Below, piece after piece: positions 57,731 through 64,000 of a stretch of DNA of 64,000 nt (its first letter is position 1; the number at the start of each line of letters is the position of its first letter). The stretch spans positions 1 through 64,000 of the forward strand of contig CAMWFQ010000007.1 of NCBI GenBank assembly GCA_947173495.1, written 5' to 3'. The stretch is from an uncultured Lachnospiraceae bacterium. GTDB lineage: Bacteria; Bacillota; Clostridia; Lachnospirales; Lachnospiraceae. Position numbers and translations under genes: made by a program. Below the pieces are notes generated by a model. It had not been told where the DNA came from. It was given only the letters and a program-made list of their open reading frames with translations, and made no database searches.

Positions 57731-59122
57731 TTACAGCTCACAGTTTTTCACTGTTCTGGGGAAAGGAACCACATCTCTGATATTTCCCATGCCGGTGAGA
57801 TACATCACACATCTCTCGAATCCCAGGCCAAAGCCTGCATGTCGGGCAGATCCGTAACGCCGCAGATCCAGATAAAATTCATAATCTTCCTTATTCAGCT
57901 TCATCTCTTCCATCCGCTGCTCCAAAACCTCCAGCCTGTCCTCCCTCTGGCTTCCGCCAATGATCTCTCCGATTCCCGGGACCAGACAGTCCATAGCCGC
58001 CACGGTTCTGTTATCCTCATTCAGCTTCATATAAAAGGCCTTGATCTCCTTCGGATAATCCGTCACAAATACGGGACGCTTAAATTCCTTTTCCGTGAGA
58101 TATCTCTCATGCTCGGTCTGGAGATCGCATCCCCACTGTACCTTATATTCAAATTCGTCATTGTGCTTTTCCAGAATCTCAATGGCCTGGGTGTAGGTCA
58201 CATGGCCGAATTCAGAGTTCAGCACATGCTGCAGCCTTTCAATCAGTCCCTTATCCACAAACTGGTTGAAAAACGCCATTTCCTCCGGCGCGTTCTCCAG
58301 TACGTAACGGATCACATATTTCAGCATGTCCTCAGCCAGCATCATATCATCCTTCAGATCCGCAAAGCACATCTCCGGCTCGATCATCCAGAATTCCGCC
58401 GCATGACGGGTGGTGTTGGAATTTTCCGCCCGGAAAGTGGGACCAAAGGTATATACATTCCGGAAGGCAAAGGCATAGGTTTCCGCATCCAGCTGTCCAC
58501 TCACCGTCAGATTCGTGGGCTTGCCGAAAAAGTCCTGGCTGTAGTCCGCCTTTCCCTCCTCCGTCTTCGGAACCTGATCCAGATCCAGCGTCGTCACCTT
58601 GAACATTTCTCCGGCACCCTCACAGTCGCTTCCGGTAATCAAAGGCGTATGCACATACACGAATCCTCTTTCCTGGAAAAAGCAGTGAATGGCATATGCC
58701 GCCAGAGACCGTACCCGGAACACTGCCTGAAACGTATTGGTACGCGCGCGCAAATGAGATATGGTACGAAGATACTCAAAGCTGTGACGCTTTTTCTGCA
58801 GGGGATAATCGGACGGAGAAGCGCCCTCCACCAGTACTTCCTGAGCCTGCATCTCCAGCGGCTGTTTCGCCCCCGGCGTCATCACAATCTTCCCTGTCAC
58901 GATCACTGCCGCCCCCACACCGATCCTTGCTATCTCCTCAAAATCTGCCAGCTCATCTGAATATACCACCTGCAGCGGCTCAAAAAAGCTGCCGTCATTC
59001 ACCACCAGAAATCCGAAATTTTTGGAATCCCTGTTGCTCCTTACCCAGCCTCCCACTCTCACCTGGCTGTCCGCATATTTTTCTTTTTCGCGGAATAAGT
59101 CTTTAATGTTCGTCAGTTCCAT
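57731..59122 (-). CDS. asnS: Asparagine--tRNA ligase
   Basis: A 463-residue class IIb aminoacyl-tRNA synthetase, the usual length. The N-terminal OB-fold has [25 protein letters not shown], class II motif 2 is [22 protein letters not shown] and motif 3 is [28 protein letters not shown]. It attaches asparagine to its tRNA in the cytoplasm. The AsnRS rather than AspRS assignment rests on the short OB-fold and overall match; no GAD domain is present. Monocistronic, with a downstream terminator. Confidence 0.96.
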   Translation of the reverse strand: MELTNIKDLFREKEKYADSQVRVGGWVRSNRDSKNFGFLVVNDGSFFEPLQVVYSDELADFEEIARIGVGAAVIVTGKIVMTPGAKQPLEMQAQEVLVEGASPSDYPLQKKRHSFEYLRTISHLRARTNTFQAVFRVRSLAAYAIHCFFQERGFVYVHTPLITGSDCEGAGEMFKVTTLDLDQVPKTEEGKADYSQDFFGKPTNLTVSGQLDAETYAFAFRNVYTFGPTFRAENSNTTRHAAEFWMIEPEMCFADLKDDMMLAEDMLKYVIRYVLENAPEEMAFFNQFVDKGLIERLQHVLNSEFGHVTYTQAIEILEKHNDEFEYKVQWGCDLQTEHERYLTEKEFKRPVFVTDYPKEIKAFYMKLNEDNRTVAAMDCLVPGIGEIIGGSQREDRLEVLEQRMEEMKLNKEDYEFYLDLRRYGSARHAGFGLGFERCVMYLTGMGNIRDVVPFPRTVKNCEL

Positions 59123-59346
59123 ACCTGTCTTACCTTCCTCCTGTGCAGATTTCTATCATAGAAAACCCAGTCATTTGTCGTTCGTTGTTATAGTTTACCA
59201 CACTTTTTCCCGCCCTAAAACCCTTTTACAGGATTTTTGTGTGCCTGCGGACGGATATATGTTATACTGTTACAGAAAGGACTGAAAGAATGCGCTTTCA
59301 TTACGTCAGGGATGGAAAGATATGCTTTCATTGCGGAAAGGTGATT

Positions 59347-60339
59347 ATGGATAACAGAGGAAGATTGAAAGGACTGGATGGCCTGCGGGCAGTCTTTTGT
59401 ATCGCAATTGTCATATATCATGTGAATCTGTCTTTTGACTCTGTCTTTTCCCCATGGCTTGATCCCATCTACAGCTACGGCGGTTATTTTGGCAATTATA
59501 TGTTTTTTATCCTGAGCGGCTTTCTGACCGCTTACCATTATAAAAAAAAGATAATCGATAAAAGCTGTCGGATTCACACTTTTTTCGGCAAAAAGCTCCT
59601 GAAGCTGTATCCGGTTTACTTCTGTTCCAATCTCGCTGTCCTGCTTCTGGATACGGATCGCTTTACCATAAAAAAGACTCTCTCGACTTTACTGATGATA
59701 TCAAACGGCTGGTTTGACGGAACAGACACCCCTTATAATCATCCGGCGTGGTTTGTCTGTATTCTGATGATCTGTTACGTCCTGTACTGCATTACCTGTA
59801 TGCTCGCACGAAGATCCTCCGTCTTATATCCGCCCGTGTGCTGTTTTATGGTTTTCTGGGGTATGTTTCTGGAAAAGGCGGACTGGAATCTGCCTCTGCA
59901 CTATCGTACCTGTGGGGAAGGATACCTGAATTTCTTTCTGGGCGTACTTCTTTTTGAGCTACTGATGACGGACAGGATCAGCAAAAAGCGAATATTGACG
60001 GCTGCTTATGCCGGGACAGGCCTGTCCGCTGTTCTGATGGTTCTTTCCGTCTCAGGAGGAGCTCCCGGCGATATGCGCTGGTGGATTTCAGCTCTATGCG
60101 CCTGTATTCTTTCCCTGGCAGTATATGAGGAGCATCTGATCAGGCTGCTGTCATTGCCCCTTTTACAGAGAGCGGGAAAATTTAGTCTCTCTGTCTATTT
60201 CTGGCATGTTCCCGCTGTCCGCTGTTTCATTCGTCTCAAAGAAAAGACCGGTTTTCCGGCTACAGACCAGAGGAGTAAACTTCTGTTTCTATTTCCTTTT
60301 TCTGGGTCTGATCGCCATATTGTCTTTCTACAGCCTTGA
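59347..60339 (+). CDS. Acyltransferase family 3 membrane protein, probably frameshifted at the 3' end
   Basis: A 330-residue membrane protein with about ten hydrophobic segments. The start GRLKGLDGLRAVFCIAIVIYHVN and FFILSGFLTAYHYKKK match OafA/acyltransferase-3 proteins that O-acylate cell-surface sugars. After about residue 310 the frame gives an unfamiliar tail (SKLLFLFPFSGSDRHIV). The expected last helix, YFLFLGLIAILSFYSLEKPF, is in the +1 frame and remains open to 60448, overlapping the next gene. So a one-base change near 60270 probably disrupted the gene, unless it is a sequencing error. The start at 59347 has AAAGG six bases upstream. Confidence 0.7.
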   Translation: MDNRGRLKGLDGLRAVFCIAIVIYHVNLSFDSVFSPWLDPIYSYGGYFGNYMFFILSGFLTAYHYKKKIIDKSCRIHTFFGKKLLKLYPVYFCSNLAVLLLDTDRFTIKKTLSTLLMISNGWFDGTDTPYNHPAWFVCILMICYVLYCITCMLARRSSVLYPPVCCFMVFWGMFLEKADWNLPLHYRTCGEGYLNFFLGVLLFELLMTDRISKKRILTAAYAGTGLSAVLMVLSVSGGAPGDMRWWISALCACILSLAVYEEHLIRLLSLPLLQRAGKFSLSVYFWHVPAVRCFIRLKEKTGFPATDQRSKLLFLFPFSGSDRHIVFLQP

Positions 60340-60380
60340 AAAACCTTTTTATAATTTTAAACATGCGGAAAGGAGTACAG

Positions 60381-61733
60381 ATGATTCCGATGAAACCTTT
60401 ATTTTCCGGGAAGGATCTGCGGAAGCTGATCATTCCTCTGATTTTTGAACAGGCGCTGGCCATTACGGTTGGTATGGCCGACACCATGATGATTTCCTCT
60501 GTAGGAGAAGCCGCCGTATCCGGCGTCTCTCTGGTGGACATGATCAATATGCTGATGTTTAATATTCTGGCGGCATTGTCTACCGGCGGCGCTGTGGTTT
60601 CCTCCCAGTGTCTGGGAGCCCGGCGAAAAGAAGAGGCCCGGAAATCCGCCAGACAGCTTTTATATACTGTGATCATCGCCGGTCTGCTGCTGGGTCTTAT
60701 AGTGATTCTGGTCAGAAAGCCCATGCTGGGCCTCTTTTTCGGAAGCATCGAGGCGGACGTTATGGAAAATGCCCTGATTTATCTGACCATATCCGCGCTT
60801 TCCTTTCCGTTTCTGGCAGTGTACAATGCCTGCGCGGCTCTGTTCCGCTCCATGGGAAATTCTCAGATCACCCTGAAGGTTTCCGTGCTGATCAATCTGA
60901 TCAACGTGGCAGGCAATGCCATCTGCATTTTCGGCCTACACATGGGAGCTGCCGGAGTGGCAATTCCCTCTCTGATCTCCAGAGCTGCAGGTGGTATTGT
61001 CCTTTATATTCTTCTGCGGAATCCCGAGCTGGATATCTGCTTTTTGCCGGAGCCTTTCCATATTGATTTCGGAATGGTCAGAAAGATCCTTTCCATTGGA
61101 ATTCCAAGTGGTGTGGAAAACGGGATTTTTCAGTTAGGGCGTGTACTGGTAGTGAGCATTATTTCCGGGTTCGGGACTGTCCAGATCGCTGCCAACGGCG
61201 TTGCCAATAACCTGGACAGTGTAGGCGTTCTCATTGGCGGGGCTGTCAATCTGGCCATGATCACCGTAATCGGCCAATGTGTGGGAGCCGGCGATGAAGA
61301 TCAGATCCGCTTATATACCAAAAAGCTTCTCCTCATCGCATATGTCCCTACCCTCATCCTGAATGTGATCGTCTTTTTGAATCTGAACTGGATCCTGGAT
61401 CTGTACGGCCTGAGCGCGGATACCACTCAGCTGGCGCGGATACTGGTCTTCATTCACAATGGATGCGCCTGCCTGTTGTGGCCTTTGTCCTTCACCTTTC
61501 CAAATATGCTCAGGGCCTGCAATGATGTGCGCTATACCATGGTGGTATCCATTGCTTCCATGTTTATTTTCCGGATCGGGTTCAGTTATCTGATCGGCGT
61601 ATACTGGGGATACGGCGCCATCGGCGTGTGGATCGCCATGGTGCTGGACTGGATCTGCCGGGTCATCTGCTTTCTCATCCGGTACCGTCGGGGGAAGTGG
61701 CGAAAGCTGGCGGGTCTGCTTCCTGCAGACTAA
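60381..61733 (+). CDS. MATE family efflux transporter
   Basis: A 450-residue membrane protein with about twelve segments and both halves of MATE: LIIPLIFEQALAITVGMADTMMIS and GIPSGVENGIFQLGRVLVVSIIS. The start at 60381 has AAAGGAG five bases upstream; earlier in-frame codons are not supported. It follows the acyltransferase closely and may be cotranscribed. A strong hairpin starts at its stop codon. Confidence 0.93.
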   Translation: MIPMKPLFSGKDLRKLIIPLIFEQALAITVGMADTMMISSVGEAAVSGVSLVDMINMLMFNILAALSTGGAVVSSQCLGARRKEEARKSARQLLYTVIIAGLLLGLIVILVRKPMLGLFFGSIEADVMENALIYLTISALSFPFLAVYNACAALFRSMGNSQITLKVSVLINLINVAGNAICIFGLHMGAAGVAIPSLISRAAGGIVLYILLRNPELDICFLPEPFHIDFGMVRKILSIGIPSGVENGIFQLGRVLVVSIISGFGTVQIAANGVANNLDSVGVLIGGAVNLAMITVIGQCVGAGDEDQIRLYTKKLLLIAYVPTLILNVIVFLNLNWILDLYGLSADTTQLARILVFIHNGCACLLWPLSFTFPNMLRACNDVRYTMVVSIASMFIFRIGFSYLIGVYWGYGAIGVWIAMVLDWICRVICFLIRYRRGKWRKLAGLLPAD

Positions 61734-61767
61734 ACGGGCAGGGAAGATTTTTTCCCTGCCCGTTTAG
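61730..61767. terminator. Hairpin at MATE stop codon (hairpin family copy 4)
   Basis: CTAAACGGGCAGGGAA (61730-61745) and TTCCCTGCCCGTTTAG (61752-61767) form a perfect 16-bp stem with a 6-base GATTTT loop. The TAA stop is inside the stem. It probably terminates the MATE gene and may also serve the convergent reductase. Confidence 0.75.
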
Positions 61768-61844
61768 TGTGGAAGCGTCTGCTGCTCTGAGCCGCAAGGC
61801 TCCTTTTCCCGTATTCTCTTATTTTTGTCGTGACCGGCAAATCG

Positions 61845-64000
61845 TCAGCAGGTGGCGCCTCCGATCACGGTCTTCTTCAGAATCTCTTCCCGGTCTATCC
61901 TGCTGTTTAAAAGCTTATCCTGCACATAGTCAAATCCCAGACGGGCTATGGTATCTGCAAAGCGCTCGCCGGAAAGTCCCTCGTCGCGGAAGAACAGGAT
62001 GGCGCGCTCAGTCACCCCGATCACTTCTTCCTCTGAGGTAAAAATCTTATCCAGCGGACGGCCTTCCGCCACCTTCTTGCCCCAGCGTCCTCCGATGTAT
62101 ACCTTATATCCCACTGCAGATTCATTCACGGCTCCGAACGGACATTTTGAGATACAGCGTCCGCAATGGTTGCAGGCGTCCGTATCAATCCGGATCTTTC
62201 CATCCGCCATCTGCGCCACACGGATGGGACAGTTATTCGCCACCTGGCAGACCTTGCAGCCGCGGCATTTGGACAGGTCAATCTCCGGCACTCTCTGGCC
62301 GATAATACCCAGATCGTTCAGATTCGGTTTTACGCAGTTATTCGGGCATCCTCCCACCGCGATCTTGAACTTGTGTGGCAGGGATACATCGTGATATCCG
62401 GTATAATACAGATCATGCAGCTTCTGAGAGAGCGCAAAGGTATCAATCAGTCCGTACTGGCAGGTGGTTCCCTTACAGGATACCACCGGACGGACCTTTG
62501 ATCCGGTCCCGCCCGTTTCCAGTCCGGCCTCCGCCAGAAACGCCATCAGCTCCTCCAGATGGTCATAGGAAACCCCCTGAATCTCCAGCGTCAGACGAGT
62601 GGTCATAGTGACCTCTCCGGATCCAAAGCGTTCCGCGGCCTCCGCAATCTTCTTCTGCTCTTCAGCAGTTATTTTCCCGTTCCGCGTAATGACCCGGACA
62701 TTAAACACATCCTCATAGCGTTTATCCTGAAGGCAACCCAGCCCCTTGACCCGTTTGATATCCTCCGGGGAGAGCTTTTGCCCGTTCCGGGGTACTCTGA
62801 CCTCGTTAAACATAACGCCGCCTTCCAGAACCCGTGTATTGGTATACCCTGCCGCCTTCAGGCGGTTCTGCAGAAAATATCCTCTCTTGCCCTTTGTGCA
62901 GACCAGCAAAAGCTTTTGATCCTTTTCCAGTCCCTCTACCGGTCCCGTGACCGCAGAGAGATTGATCCAGCGGGCATTGGAAATTCCCGGCTGCGGCTGT
63001 ACATCCAGAACCGTATATTCCTTTGCCGCTCCGGCAGCATATTCCGCAGGACTCATGCTTTCCAATGTACCATCTATCTTATTTTCCAATATGTAGCAGG
63101 CCGTCGCAAAAGGATGAATTGCGGTGGAAAAAGGAGGAGCATAGGCAAAATCCAGCGTATCAAAATCATCCAGCTTCATTCCCCTGGAAATCCCGGTTAC
63201 TGCAATATCCACCATTTTGTCCACTGCGCCGGCGCCCAGAACCTGAATGCCGAGAACTTTGCGGCTCTTCGTTTCAGCTGTCAGCTTTATGATAAAGGAA
63301 GAAGCTCCCGGATAATAGTGGGCTTTGTCGTCCAGAATGCAGACCACGGAGGTCGTCTCATATCCTGCCGTCTTCGCCTGCTGTTCTGTCAATCCTGTCC
63401 TTCCGCCGTTTAAAGCAGGGAGGAGCCGAACCACGCCAGTTCCCAGGCACCCGCCATACCCCGCACCGAAACCATATAACTTCTTTGCCATGGCACGCGC
63501 CGCCAGATTGGCTGTCGAGCCCATAGCCGACCACTGCGGCTGTCCTGTGAGGGAATTGCGCACCATGGCACAGTCGCCTGCCGCATAGATATCCGGAAGA
63601 TTTGTCTTCATATTTTCATCCACGATGATCGTTCCCTTAAACATTTCGATCCCGGAATCCGCCAGAAAGCCTGTTGCAGGCCTGACACCGATGGCCAGAA
63701 TCACCAGATCTGACGGAAGAACGCCTGCGTCTGTCGCCACGCTCTCGGCATGAACGCTTCCGCCGATCCCCTTCAGACTGACAGAGGTCAGAACCCGCAT
63801 TCCTCTTTCTTTCAGCTGTCTTTTGGCATAGCCTGCCATCTCCTTGTCAAAGGCGTTGGGCATGATCTGAGAGGCTGCATCGATCACTGTCACCTCCAGG
63901 TTCAGCGCAAGCAGGTTCTCTGCAACCTCCAGTCCAATAAAGCCGGCGCCGCACACAACCGCCCTGCGGCATTTGTTTTGTTCGGCATATTCCCTGATCT
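61845..64000 (-). CDS. CoA-disulfide-reductase-like/rhodanese/sulfite-reductase-like fusion with ferredoxin domain (N terminus outside window)
   Basis: The frame is open to the right edge; only the C-terminal 719 residues or so are visible. From N to C: an FAD/NAD(P) pyridine-nucleotide disulfide oxidoreductase (GAGFIGLEVAENL; IYAAGDCAMV; dimerisation domain), a rhodanese-type domain with active-site LLLVCTKGKRGYF, a sulfite/nitrite reductase-like part (KGLGCLQ, VVSCKGTTCQYGL, GGCPNNCVKPN, the siroheme-Fe4S4 cysteine region, with C-x4-C for the first pair), and two Fe4S4 ferredoxin motifs (CRGCKVCQVANNCP, CNHCGRCISKCPFGA). It would move electrons from NAD(P)H to a sulfur compound. Substrate unproven. 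Confidence 0.85.
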   Translation of the reverse strand, partial: IREYAEQNKCRRAVVCGAGFIGLEVAENLLALNLEVTVIDAASQIMPNAFDKEMAGYAKRQLKERGMRVLTSVSLKGIGGSVHAESVATDAGVLPSDLVILAIGVRPATGFLADSGIEMFKGTIIVDENMKTNLPDIYAAGDCAMVRNSLTGQPQWSAMGSTANLAARAMAKKLYGFGAGYGGCLGTGVVRLLPALNGGRTGLTEQQAKTAGYETTSVVCILDDKAHYYPGASSFIIKLTAETKSRKVLGIQVLGAGAVDKMVDIAVTGISRGMKLDDFDTLDFAYAPPFSTAIHPFATACYILENKIDGTLESMSPAEYAAGAAKEYTVLDVQPQPGISNARWINLSAVTGPVEGLEKDQKLLLVCTKGKRGYFLQNRLKAAGYTNTRVLEGGVMFNEVRVPRNGQKLSPEDIKRVKGLGCLQDKRYEDVFNVRVITRNGKITAEEQKKIAEAAERFGSGEVTMTTRLTLEIQGVSYDHLEELMAFLAEAGLETGGTGSKVRPVVSCKGTTCQYGLIDTFALSQKLHDLYYTGYHDVSLPHKFKIAVGGCPNNCVKPNLNDLGIIGQRVPEIDLSKCRGCKVCQVANNCPIRVAQMADGKIRIDTDACNHCGRCISKCPFGAVNESAVGYKVYIGGRWGKKVAEGRPLDKIFTSEEEVIGVTERAILFFRDEGLSGERFADTIARLGFDYVQDKLLNSRIDREEILKKTVIGGATC

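Noticed and set aside
1-64000. tRNA or rRNA genes
   Set aside because: No cloverleaf with a TTCRANNC T-loop or conserved rRNA stretches was noticed by eye; a covariance-model scan could overturn this.

Overview
The window looks like chromosomal DNA of an anaerobic, carbohydrate-fermenting member of the Clostridia, most likely a gut Lachnospiraceae of roughly 50% GC. This is inferred from the gene style: four ABC-type oligosaccharide import loci with lipoprotein binding proteins, YesM/YesN-type two-component systems, strong AGGAGG ribosome binding sites, many glycoside hydrolases, and a ferredoxin-containing sulfite-reductase-like fusion. No rRNA, tRNA, CRISPR array, prophage or complete insertion sequence was seen. 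A 5'-truncated Rpn/PD-(D/E)XK nuclease gene at the left edge is the only mobile-element-like CDS.

Layout. (1) 1-2.6 kb: the nuclease fragment, then a MATE exporter divergent from a Crp/Fnr regulator. (2) 2.6-15.5 kb: a large catabolic locus that resembles Amadori-product (fructosyl-amino acid) use. A ten-gene minus-strand operon encodes a FrlB/FraB-like SIS deglycase, a PfkB kinase, an Asp/Glu racemase, a Dcu-type dicarboxylate transporter, two FrlC-like epimerases, an amidohydrolase, a YjbQ protein, a second PfkB kinase and a cupin-like protein. Opposite it, on the plus strand, lie BtpA, an FGGY kinase, a HAD phosphatase and a GntR/UTRA regulator, with shared candidate operator half-sites. 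(3) 15.5-35 kb: a polysaccharide locus with GH2, GH78, a YesN/YesM pair, two binding proteins, two permeases, a heparinase II/III-type lyase, a GH88 unsaturated glucuronyl hydrolase and a GH95-like enzyme. (4) 35-37 kb: a MATE pseudogene and a DUF4143 ATPase with a promoter carrying three repeats exactly 33 bp apart. (5) 37-44 kb: a LacI-controlled fructan/sucrose locus (ABC importer plus GH32). (6) 44-48 kb: a membrane protein with RCK-like and RyR-like parts, a DHH phosphoesterase and a beta-lactamase-fold serine hydrolase. (7) 48-57.5 kb: a second YesM/YesN and ABC importer locus ending in an unassigned beta-propeller protein. (8) 57.5-64 kb: asnS, a probably frameshifted acyltransferase, a MATE exporter, and the C-terminal part of a CoA-disulfide-reductase/rhodanese/sulfite-reductase-like fusion that runs off the right edge.

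The most unusual signal is a dispersed, structured intergenic repeat of about 110-125 bp. It occurs in four fuller copies plus one remnant, always in the orientation of the downstream gene, and its end supplies that gene's ribosome binding site. A second family of GC-rich hairpins sharing an AGGGAAGATTTT-type core sits at four gene ends. The best functional hypothesis is that the 2.6-15.5 kb locus handles glycated acidic amino acids, because a deglycase and kinase are linked with a dicarboxylate-type transporter and an aspartate/glutamate racemase. All functions are read from sequence by eye; no database search was possible.
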